From Diphasiastrum complanatum (Eukaryota; Streptophyta; Lycopodiopsida; Lycopodiales; Lycopodiaceae), in assembly GCA_029204225.1 (NCBI GenBank), contig MU831850.1:36608-100607 (forward strand): DNA of 64,000 bases, given 5' to 3'. Shown here one piece after another: positions 37,901 through 49,900 of the stretch (position 1 is the first letter of the stretch; every line of letters starts with the position of its first letter). The position numbers were made by a program, and so were the translations under genes. The notes under the pieces were generated by a model. That model made no database searches. It was not told where the DNA came from and was given only the letters and a program-made list of their open reading frames with translations.

Positions 37901-40900
37901 TCTTCTGAAAGCGAAGAAAGATGGAGGCTTTAGGATGTGTGTGGACTACAAAGGGTTGAATAAAGTAACTAATTAAAATAAATATCCTTTGCCTCGTATG
38001 GATGATCTAGTAGATCGATTAGGTGGAGCTAAATACTTCACAGAGATAGATCTTAGAACCGGATATCAATAGATTTTCATCCGGGTGACGTGCAGAAGAC
38101 TGGTTTTCGGACGAGATTCAGTCACTATGAATTTCTCGTGCTTCCTTTTGGGTTAACGAATGCACCAGCTACGTTCCAACAGATGATGAACGATCTTTTC
38201 CGTCCATATCTAGGGAAGTTTGTGGTGGTATTCTTAGATGATATTCTCATCTACAGTAGAACACTTAAGGAGCATTCGAGTCATCTTAAGACTGTCTTAG
38301 ATATTCTCAGACGAGAGAAACTCTACGCTAAGGAATCTAAATGTGAGTTCTTTAAGCATGAGTTGTTGTACCTCGGTCATAAGATCACCCGTAGTGGGTT
38401 GGAGATTGACGAGAGTAAGGTCAAGACAGTGCTTGATTGGCCGATATCGAAGACGGTTAGAGAAGTTAATCTTTTCTCGGTTTTACAGTTTTCTTTCGTA
38501 AGTCAATTGAGGATTATGCTAAAGTGGCAGCACCCTTAAATAATTTGACTAAAGGCAGAGTTAATAAAAAGAAAAAGAGAGGTCAACCTAGCGAGCCTAT
38601 TGAGTGGAATGATGAATTGAACCAATGCTTTGAGAAACTCAAGCAAATGGTTGCTTCAGCTCCTGTTTTACAGATCGCGAATCCTGATATACCTTACGTC
38701 GTGCGAACTGACGCAAGTGATTCGGCGATAGGGGCAGTTCTTCTACAGGAGGATAGGCCGATAGCGTTTGAAAGCAAGAAACTCACGGGGCCTCAGTTGC
38801 GTTATACAACTCAGGAGAAAGAGTTATTTGCTGCGATACATGCACTTAAAACCTGGAGGCATTATCTTTATGGTAGTCAGTTTATAGTGTATACGGATCA
38901 CCAACCTCTGAAGTACTTTTGTAATCAGAACGATCTAAGGGGTCGTAAAGCTCGCTGGGCTGAGCTTATGCAGGAATTTGATCATGAGATCCGATATATC
39001 AAGGGCAGCTCTAACCAAGTTGCGGATGCACTTAGTCGGATTGGTGAATTAAATGAACTTTCTTTCACCCAGATTTCGACTGATCTATATCTTTCACTGA
39101 GAGGATGTGTGAATCAGATTCTCATTTTGGTCCCATCTGGAAGACGGTGGAGACAGGAAAAAATGAGAATGGAATAGAGATTTACTCACAGGGGTCTCAG
39201 GTTCCTAGGAAAGATAAGAAGATAGCGGAACAGTTTTCTATACGAGGTGGGTTACTATTTCGGAATGGGAAAATTTGTGTACAAGCGGATGATGAATTAA
39301 AGAACAAGATGTTATGAGTGTCATGATGTTCCCTGTGTAGGTCATCCGGGTATACACAGGACTTTGGACTTGGTCAGAAGAGAGTTTCATTGGCCGAAAC
39401 TCAAGCCATTTGTCGAGTCTTATGTGGTTAAGTGTAGACCTTGCCAGTTAACCAAAGCTGAATGCTTAAAGACTGGAGGGTTGCTACATCCCCTAGATAT
39501 CCCTCAGAAACGATGGGAAAGTATATCTATGGATTTTGTGGTTGGACTTCCAAGGACCCAACGCCAAAATGATTCTATTTGGGTTGTGGTGGACAGGTTG
39601 ACAAAGTTAGCTACTTTTATACCAGTCAAGTCAACTGCTAAGGCTTCGGATTTAGCCCAGATCTTTGTAGAAAGATTATTTAGGCTTTATGGACTGCCAA
39701 GTGATATAGTTAGTGATAGAGATCCTAAGTTTACAGGTCACTTTTGGTCAGCTGTATTCCATAAGCTTGAAACCTCGCTTAGTTTTAGTTCTTCTGATCA
39801 TCCTGAATCAGATGGCCAGACTGAGAGAACTAATCAGACTATGGAGGACATGTTGAGAACTTATGTGTCTCACAGGCAATCTCAGTGGGAAGATTACATT
39901 CCTTTGATTGAGTTTGCTTATAACAGTAGAAAACATTCTGCTACTGGTTATAGTCCGTTTATGCTGATGTACGGTTTTCAACCTAGATCTCCGATAAATG
40001 TGGAGACAAAGTATGTTAAGATCCAGAAAGTTGCAGATTTCTTGCATGATATGCGTGAAATGTTGCAAGTGGCCCGTGATTGTATCCGGAGTGCTCAGGA
40101 TAGAGCTAAGCACTATGCCGATCTTAAGAGGTCTCCCAGAGATTTTAAAGTTGATGACTGGGTATATCTTAGAATACCTAAGGATTCTAAGACTATGAGT
40201 ACAGGGAAGCATTATAAATTGTCTACGAGATATTGTGGACCATTTCGGATTATAAAGAAAATTGGTTCTTTAGCTTATGAACTAGATCTTCAGAACAAGA
40301 CTACAGCTCACCCAGTGTTTCATGTAAGCCGATTGAAATTAAGTTTGCATGAAGGTGAAGTAGTTGGTTCAGAGGAAGCTCTTACCCATTTGGAGGACTC
40401 ATCGCTTAGTGTTCCTTTGGAACCTGAAAAGGTACTCAGAACCAGAGATAAACAATTGAGAAATCGTTCTATCTCTGAGTGCTTGATCAGGTGGAAGGGA
40501 CGGACTGAGGATGATGATTCATGGGAAAGGGTCGGAAGCATAAAGAAGAATTTCCCTAGTTTTCATTTCTACAGATAGAAATGGTTTAAGGGGGGAAGAA
40601 TGTTATGTCCGTGTCCTGTACAAGGGAATCGGAATTATTCCTGACGTGGATAGCCGGTCACTCCAGTTGTATGTGGTTATTAGTTATGCTACGTCATTCC
40701 GGACATGGTCGTATTAAATAATTAATAATTATATGAGGGCCCAGACCTATAACTGGACATAGGAGCACATGCATGGTGAAGACTGCTTCAATGCAAGAAT
40801 AGGAGATCAATAGCTCAATTCAGGTTGCATGGGGATCCTAAAGGGAATATTCTCTCTCTCGTGAGAAGAATAAGTCTAGTGGAAACTCGCCCATCCTCCT

Positions 40901-43900
40901 ATTGTGAATTGTGATTCTTGAGCTAGTGTTTCCTCTCCTCTCTTGTGTTCTTCACTGTGGCTTGCGGGTGGATTGGTTAGGGTATTGACTAGCCTCTCCA
41001 TATTGATTGGGTAGTTCATGCTCCACAGGTGTCCTTTTGGTTTGCATGTGATTGGAATCCTGTAGATCTTCACTTGGTGTTTCTTACACTAGGAATCCTC
41101 GATGGTCTTCTACAACTCAAAATAGATCAAAATCAGCAACATGCAATCAACATGCAAGCAAATACAGTGACATGTAATCAACATGCAAGCAAATGCAGTG
41201 ACATGCAAGCAATCTGAAGAATTCTAGAGGCATGCATACAACATGCATGGACTAGTACTTGCACATGCAAATGGAAAAAACAGATTGACTTCTGATTGCT
41301 TCTATTCATAAGGAATGATAGAGCCTATGCAATAGAAATCTTGTGTAATTGATTTGATTCAATTCTGACTATCCACTGTGGAGAAATGAAGGAACAAACA
41401 AATCAGATTTAGCGCTCAATCAGATCTGAATGATGGCTGTTCTGGTCATGGAAACAATTTGATTGAAGCTAGAAAGCATAGGAATGGTAGCGCCCTCCTC
41501 CAAGGATCAGTATGCAACTGTCCTCATCGAAATCTGATGAGAGGAGAGGGAGAAACATGTAAAAGATCAGATCAGATCCAAATGCGACCTGACTAGTATT
41601 CAGATGAAGGAGACAATGAAAGATGATGAAGATGGAAGATGATTACTACTACACATGCTCATGCTCACAGACGACGTCGACAGGCTCCAGTGCTTTCTCA
41701 TGTTGTTGCTCGCATTACATCTTTTACAGCATCAACATAGCAGTAGCAGCAACAACACAGTCTTGACATCTTGACATAGATACATATGATTATTATGCAC
41801 ACAGACTCTCACATACGTGTCTATTTTAGTTTGTCCTAGATGTTTTCTTTATTGTAGTTTTTGACGTTTTATACACTCCCATGGTTACCACATACTTGAC
41901 ATGTACTTCTGACTTCATTAGTCTTATATGCCTTTTGGCATGGAAAAGACATTAATAAAGCTTTCTTTCTTTCTACGTATTATGCTCTTTCTGCTCACGC
42001 TGAGGATTGTCAGTGAACATCGCAAAGACCAAAGTTATGGTCTTCAACAAATCTCGGGCATTCATGCAGCGTGAGGAGCTTTTATGGGACAGTCAGCCTT
42101 GGCCCTATGATTCACTATATTGGTTATTTGGTCATATTACTGAGAGTGGGGGCCTTCTTGGAGGGCGCACTATTTTCCCTCTCAGTTTGGCCCTAGCCAC
42201 TGGAAGCTTCCTTTTAGGGCTTCCTCTTGGCTATAAGTAGGGATTCTGTGTCATTTGTTACTTGGCTTATGATATGACCTCCTTCTTTAGTCTCTTTAAG
42301 CTTTCTCTCTCCTGCTTTCTAGGGTTAAGTCTTGCTTATGTGATGCTTTCATAGACTAAATCTAGATCAGCCGTGGCTACGTTCATAACTTGGTATCAGA
42401 GCACTTTCCTGAGCATCTCCATTGAGCAGATTTTTCTCTCACAGGAGGGCGCCCATCTTCAGCTTGGATCTTCACCATTTTTCAGCCGGATCTTCAGCAT
42501 TTCTCCACACTTGTCTTGCAGATTTTCACGACAGATCGGAGGAGGACAGGCGCCCACTTGCTGCCCATTTCTAGATGAACAGTTTGCTGATATGCGTGAC
42601 TCTCTTACTCTCCTTAGTAGTCGTTTCGACCAAATGATGACCGGTTTTACCACTCTACAAACCGGCTTTGCCACTATGCAGTCACAGATTGATTCCTTAC
42701 AGCCACATGGACCTGGCAAAGCCCCTGTTCATTCATCATTTGGGTCTCCATTTGGACTTCCATCCTCGTCTACTTCCTTTGGTGGTGGGCCTCATTTTCC
42801 ACCTAACCCACCACCCGGTTTTCCACGTCCTACAGCTCCTGAGTCACATTTTCCACGACATCTAGCTCCTGAGCCACATTTTGCTCTAGATTTTCGTGAT
42901 CGGGTACAGCTTGCCACCTATTCTGGTTCCTCTGACGGGAACTTGTTAAAGAATTGGTTTGCAAAGCTTGATACTTATTTTCAGATTTACCCTAAGACTG
43001 ATTCTCAGAAGATCCAGTTAGCCGCCTTACATTTAGATGGACGTGCTGCCACTTGGTGGCGGGTCTACCGACTTGACCCTGATCGGGACGGTCTCCAGTT
43101 ATGGCCTACCTTTCGTCGTGATCTTCGTCATGCTATGATTGATCCTCAGTGGCTGAGCCGCCAGCGTGATATATTCCGTAGTCTTACTCAGACTTGTGAT
43201 CTTTCTTCCTATATAGATCAGTTTATGGACCTTTCCTACCTCTTTACAGATCTTCAGCCCACCGAGCTTATTTCTCGCTACATTGCTGGACTTCGTGGTG
43301 CTCTACGATACGATGTCTCTTCTTTCCGTCCACCCACACTTGTTGAGGCCATGTCCCTTGCTAGTACTTTACAGCATAAGTACCCTGATCCTGCTCCCTT
43401 TCGCTTTTCCCAACCCCGTCCATCTCTTTCACCTCTACCATCTCCGGCCCCATCTGCCCCCTCCACTGTCGTCCCGACCTCTTCTCTTACTTCTCCCGCT
43501 CCTCGCCCTCCGCCTCCTCGTCCTGCTTTTGTCCGACGTTACACGTCTGCAGAGTTCGCTGACATTCAGCAGAAGCGTCTTTGCTTTCGTTGTAAGAGTC
43601 CTGACCACATTGCCATGATTGCCGCCAGCCCCTGCCTACTTCTACTGCTGTTTTCTACCGTGAGGGCACTACCCCAGATGAGTCCGATATCTACATTCAT
43701 ATATCTGATGAGCCTGATCTATCTCCTGAGCCTTCTACTGATTTACTTCTTGCTACTTGCCATGCTCAGCTTGCTTATGCTACCTGGACAGGGTGCCCCG
43801 GTCCTCGCTCCATTCGGCTACGTGTGCGCATTACTGGTCGTGAGTATATTGCTTTAGTTGATACCGGCAGCACTCATTCCTTTATCAGCAGTTATGTTCT

Positions 43901-46900
43901 CAGCCGGATACGCGCTTCACCTATTCCTGCTCCACAGCCTCTCACAGTCGAGGTTGCCAGTTCTCACTCATTTCCTAGTTCTCAGATGTTTCAGGGATTA
44001 TCCTACCGCATTGGTGATTTTTCTGGACAGGCAGATCTTTATATCATTCCTTTGGAGCGCTATGACCTTATCCTTGGTGCTAATTGGTTTGCTTCACTGG
44101 GAGCGGTTACTTTGGACCTGGCTCAGCAGACATTGACATTTGTTCATGATGCAGTGACCCACTCACTTGCTGGTATTGATTCTCAGGCAGATTTCCAGCT
44201 GATCAGCGGGAAGCAGTTTATCCGCAGCCTACCTAAGGCTCATTGTGCAGCTTTATTATGTGTTCAGCGTGCTGCAGCAGATTCTTCAGTGACTACCTCT
44301 CCTCCAGCAGCTGTTCCTCAGGTGATCTCTGACTTATTACATCAGTATGCATTTGTCTTTTCAGAACCTACGACGCTACCACCATTATGTGATGTGAACC
44401 ACCTTATTGATTTGCGTCCTGGTTCTGCTCCTCCCTCCCGGCCTCCTTACCGTATGTCTAAGTCTGAGCGTGATGAGATTGAGCTTCAGATTACTACTTT
44501 ACTAGATCAGGGCCTTATTGTTCCTAGTCACAGTCCTTTTGGTGCCCCTGTTCTCCTTGTCAGTAAGAAAGATGGTTCCAAACGCCTCTGCATTGATTAT
44601 CGTGCCCTCAATCAGTTGACCATCCGTAACCAGTATCCTATTCCTCACATGGATGATCTCTTTGACCAGTTAGGCACCTCTCATCTTTTCTCTAAGATAG
44701 ACTTACGTTCCGGCTATCACCAGATTAGGATGCATCCTTCGGACGAACACAAGACTGCGTTTCATACCCATCTTGGTTTGTATGAGTTTCGTGTTCTTCC
44801 TTTTGGTGTTACTAATGGTCCACCTACGTTCCAGAATGTGATGAATAACATCATGCGTCCTCTCCTTGGTCGTTGTGTTTTAGTTTATTTTGATGATATT
44901 CTTGTTTTTAGTAAGACTCTTGATGAGCATGTGTTACATCTTTCATCTGTTTTTCAATTGCTTGTTCATCACCAGTTGTTTGCTAAACTTTCTAAGTGCT
45001 CCTTTGCTATTGTTGAGATTGAGTTTTTAGGATTTCTCATTTGTGATGGTCGTATTCGTTTGGACCCTCATAAGGTTCGGGCAATCGCTGATTGGCCTGT
45101 TCCCACAAATGTCCACCATGTTCGTATGTTTCTTGGTCTCGCTACTGACCTTCGTCGTCCTGTTCCTCACTTTGCCACTGTGGCTGCCCCTCTTCATGCC
45201 CTTTTGAAGAAGTCTAGTGCTTTTGTTTGGACTTCTGATTGTCAGTTCGCCTTTGGCACTCTTCGTCGTGCTGTTGTGGAGGCCTCTGTCCTGTGTTTAC
45301 CACAGTTTGATCAGAAATTTATTGTTGAGACCGATGCTAGTAATGTTGGTTTAGGTGCCTTGCTTCGTCAGTCTCAGTGTATTATTGCTTATGAGTCGCG
45401 TCGTTTACGCTCTTATGAGCAACGTTATTCTGTCCATGAGAAAGAGCTTCTTGCCATTATCTATGCTCTTAAGAAGTGGCGCCATTACCTGTACCGTATT
45501 CCTTTTGATATCGTTACTGATCATCAGTCCTTACGTTATCTCTTCTCCCAGCGTGATCTTAGTGATCGTCAGTTTCGTTGGTTACAGTTTTTACAATCTT
45601 TTGATTTTTCTATTTTGTATCGTCCTGGTCGTGCTAACACTGCTGCTGACGCATTGTCTAGACTTCCTGCTTTATTGAATACCCTTGTTGCCACGATCCC
45701 TTCCTGGTTTGATGATCTTCCATCTGCTTATCTTACATGTTCTGATTTTCGTGATGTTTATAGTTCTGCTCCACCTATGTCGTCTTCACCTCATCAGGCT
45801 TATTCCATTGTTGACCACCGTCTTTATCATTATGGTTCTCTTTGTATTCCTAGTTCTTTGGGTATCCGTTCTCAGTTGTTGTCGAATGCTCATTCGTCCC
45901 CAGTTGGGGGTCATTTTGGTTTTCAGAAGTCGTATGCTTGTCTTAAGGATCATTTCTATTGGCCATCCCTTAGGAAAGAGCTTGTTGTACTTATTCGTAC
46001 CTGTCCTTTCTGCTTACGTAATAAGTACTCCCGTGCTAAGTCCGCTGGTTTGCTTCAGAGTTGGCCTATTCCTCACCGCCAGTGGACTGATATTTCTATG
46101 GACTTCATCATTGGCCTTCCCCGCACCCGTCGTGGTCACGATTCATGTATGGTGGTAGTTGACAGGTTCTCGAAACAGGCACATTTCATACCCGTCCGCA
46201 GTACTATCACAGTAGAGCAGTGTGCACGCTTGTTCCTTTCAGAGATATTTCGCCTACATGGGTTTCCTCGTACTATCCTTTCTGATCGGGATAGTAAGTT
46301 TACATCATTGTTCTGGACAGAGCTTATGCATATATTGGATGTACAGCTTTTTATGGGGTCTGCTTATCATTCTACTTCTGATGGGCAGTCTGAGGTCCTT
46401 AACAGGATCCTTGAGGATTATTTGCGCCATTTTGTTACTCCTTCAGGGAAGGATTGGGATCAACACTTATGTTTGGCAGAGTATAGCTATAACAGCTCTG
46501 TTAGTACCAGCACCGGCGTTGCACCATTTTTATTATCTCATGGTTATGCACCTCTTTTACCTGGTATTCCTCTTCCTCCCGAGGATACACCTGTGACACT
46601 GTCTTCATTTCTATCAGGTGCTCGCGAGCTTATTCTCCAGGCCAGTTCCCATTTGCAGCAGGTCCAGCAGCGTTATCAGGCTTTAGTTGATTGTCATCGA
46701 CGTCATGTTGAGTTTCATGTTGGTGATATGGTATATCTACGCCTACGGTTTGCACGTCATCATTTTATTCAGGGCCATACTTCTACTGAGAAGCTTGCAC
46801 CACGTTATTATGGGCCTTATTGTATATTGGAGGTTCTTAGTCCAGTTACATATCGTCTTCGGCTTCCTGCTTCCACACGTGCCTGTGATATATTCCATGT

Positions 46901-49900
46901 CAGTTTATTACGTGCTGCTATTGAGGATGATGCTCCTCGTGATGCTGAGTTTCCTACTGCACCGGATCTCTTTCCTTTATTACCTGCTGCTATCCTTCAG
47001 GTGCGTTTGCATCATAGTCGACGCCGCCGGCAGATTCAGTTCCTAGTCCAGTGGGATGGTCGTCCTGTTGAGGAGGCCACATGGGAGCCTATTGATGTCT
47101 TTTATCATACACCGTCACTTGCGGATCAGGCTCGTGCTCTTGCCGCACTTGTTGATTCCTCTACATCAGCTGTTGCTCCAGTTGTTACTACACCAGATGC
47201 TGTTCCAGTTGATCCTCCAGGGCTTGCTGTTACTTGATCCAGTCCTTTATGGCAGTTGGGTCTTATTTTTGTGTCGGGGAGAGTTATGGACTCGGCTCAT
47301 TACATTCGCCATGTCCATTTACATTTACTTTACTTTATGCATAGGCAGGCTTTGGGCCCTTTTTTATTCATTATTTGACATTTAGACTATATGGTTGGCC
47401 TTGGGCCCTATTATTGACATTTAGACCATATTATTGGCCTTGGGCCCTATGATTCACTATAGTGGTTATTTGGTCATATTACTGAGAGTGGGGGCCTTCT
47501 TGGAGGGCGCACTATTTTCCCTCTCAGTTTGGCCCTAGCCACTGGAAGCTTCCTTTTAGGGCTTCCTCTTGGCTATAAGTAGGGATTCTGTGTCATTTGT
47601 TACTTGGCTTATGATATGATCTCCTTCTTTAGTCTCTTTAAGCTTTCTCTCTCCTGCTTTCTAGGGTTAAGTCTTGCTTATGTGATGCTTTCATAGACTA
47701 AATCTAGATCAGCCGTGGCTACATTCATAACTCAAAGAGGAATAAACGGAAGAATGAAAACGTCAAGCAAACGTAACTCCTATTAGTCTACAAGTAAAGT
47801 CAGATCAAAAAAATCAGCAGTATAGTGACAAGGCTTCTGTTAAATGATGACATGTGTACCAATAAGAGAGTGACAATTCAGATGGAATGGTCCATATGAC
47901 ATAGCACATCTAATGGAGTAAATTATATCTCCAAATTCTAACCCATCCACGAACCCTCCTCTAACTCTACTTCCTCAAATGTGGAGTATATTATATCTCC
48001 AAATTCTAACCCACCTACGAACCCTCCTCTAACTCTACTTCCTCAACCCATATTAATGATGATATGACAAGGCTCAAATTTAAATTTTAAATGAAAATAT
48101 AACCATTTTTTTATAGGCCAAATAAAAGCTTTTGGCCCCTATTAATTTTTCCTAAAGATAGTAAGATCTACATTAAGTTAGAGCCTTCTCCGTTGCATAG
48201 ATTTTGTTAGTCAATCAGTATATACAATTGTACATTTGCTTGAATAGGGCGTAGGCCAAGTTGCTGCCTCATTGTACTTTTGTTTACCAATAATAGAATG
48301 CTAATTGCTCGTGTCTACAAATCATAATAGAGAATGATAATCTAGTACATTTTTATGGTGTATCATTTAATGCTTGTTGTGTACATGTTAAATGATGATG
48401 AAGTGTACTTATCTGATACAAATCCAGATTTAATCATTTCCATTTTTTGCATTTAAAGATTGGTATGATGTTTACTCAGTCTTTGATCCTGTTTAGTTAG
48501 ACTTTTCTTTAGCGAAGACAGTTTTGGAATTCTAACAGTATCCATTCATCCTCCACGATAGGCAACTTGCAGGACTTAATTGAGAGTGGGGATATCTTTT
48601 CTTTTGCGAAAACAGATCAGAGCCCTAAGCAAGGTCTACCTACAAATGTGGTTTTACATGGGCAACAGTATACAGGGAGGATGCATGGTCAACAAAGGGT
48701 AGAGGGTCAAGTGGAGTAGCTTGTTTATACAGAGATTATCTTCAGCAACCATTTCACAATCGTGGGACCCATGCTATTTTTGGATGAACACAATGGACGA
48801 CATGTTCGGTTGGAATGTGATTTATTTATCGGCGCATGCTATTTTCCTCCAAAGACATTCTTTTGTTGTTAGTGCTAGGGCCTCATCCGACGTATGCTGA
48901 TCTTTCGACAAATCTAAGTGTGGACATGTCTTACTTGTAATGCCCGGACAACATGGTACAAGGCAGATTTGTGGAAATAGATCCTCTACAGATACATGCT
49001 TTGGATAGTAGAGAGTTGTGTATTCACAGGATTTTAGCTAATATGGATGGATCGGTCACGGCTAATGGTGAGCACCTGCTACACTTGGGGAAGTCACACG
49101 AGTCGGTTATCTACATTGGCCTGACAAGATGGTCCACTTCAAGAGATATTACTTGGGGGGCCATAACGTAGTTGACTACCTCATGGGGTCACCGGCATTT
49201 GCTCCATACATTTCTGAGTTGACCGTTACTACCGCTTCTTAATCTGGTCATTTGTTCTTTCTTTCCACCTTCGCTCTACCACTGTACTCCCTCCACGTGT
49301 CGCTTGCTCTACTAGTTCATAATGTTGCTCTTTAGTGGCCCAAATATCCCCAGGAATGAAATAATCATCACGCTCTGATTGTTCATGCATGGCATGCGAA
49401 GGTTGAGACACATCTATAGAAGCCTTTTCCTATCTGTGCTTTATTTCTTTACCTGCTTTGCTTGATGCTCTTCATGCAGTCTGCTTAACACTGTTAGAGC
49501 CTTGCATGAGAGCTATCAAGAGTATAAAGACTTTGATAATAACCATGAATGAAGTTGCTAGCCAGCAGTCTTCTAAACAACAGGCCCTTCCCATTTACCC
49601 ATTGTCCCTTCTAATTCTATGACACTTGGGTTAGTCATCGGGCTGTAGGAGAGACACCGTTCTTGTTCGGCGGCTAATCCCTCAATTGTAGTCTGCAGAA
49701 TTATCTTATTATTGCTGGGTGGAATGAGGTGGCCTGTGGAACATTTCAGAGTCAGTTTGGTTGGTTGGTGGGATCCAATAAATTCAATCATCTGTCTGTA
49801 CATTCTATAACCTGTAAGAGGCCCATATGATAATCAGGGCTCAAAATATTGTGAACATAATTGAAAAAATTAATGGATGGGTTCAGTGTGTGATGCTACT

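Larger units (their letters stand above)
33657..41088 (+). mobile_element. Gypsy chromovirus 2 with an inverted partial self-copy, TSD CTAGG
   Basis: Outer LTRs at 33657-34144 and 40601-41088 (488 bp each) are flanked by CTAGG at 33652-33656 and 41089-41093. By eye the LTRs differ at about 19 sites, roughly 4 percent, so it is older than Gypsy 1. Between the primer site and gag lies about 1.8 kb (34191-35989) that is an inverted copy of the element's own pol, polypurine tract and a partial LTR. Forward gag, protease, reverse transcriptase, RNase H, integrase and chromodomain then follow, with several frame breaks. Confidence 0.92.
42097..47732 (+). mobile_element. Gypsy chromovirus 3, nearly intact coding region, 5' LTR truncated
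   Basis: The 5' LTR remnant (42097-42390) matches the downstream part of the 3' LTR (about 47282-47732) with three differences over about 290 bases plus one indel near its start, so the element is young. The primer site directly abuts the 5' LTR. A single frameshift in the gag zinc knuckle separates otherwise continuous gag and pol frames. The first 150-160 bp of the 5' LTR are missing and LINE sequence lies there instead, so no target duplication can be demonstrated. Confidence 0.9.

Noticed and set aside
42373-42591. Upstream extension of the Gypsy 3 gag frame
   Set aside because: It runs through the LTR end and primer binding site and has no Met before 42592.
45355-47385. Several 100-157 codon ORFs rich in Leu, Val and Phe on the plus strand in Gypsy 3
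   Set aside because: Alternate-frame shadows of the pol polyprotein, caused by its T-rich codon use; not membrane proteins.
49229-49803. Minus-strand ORFs that faintly resemble a chromovirus C-terminus
   Set aside because: Only scattered residues fit, and peptidase exons 7-9 lie between this place and the antisense Gypsy relic, so they cannot be one simple insertion.
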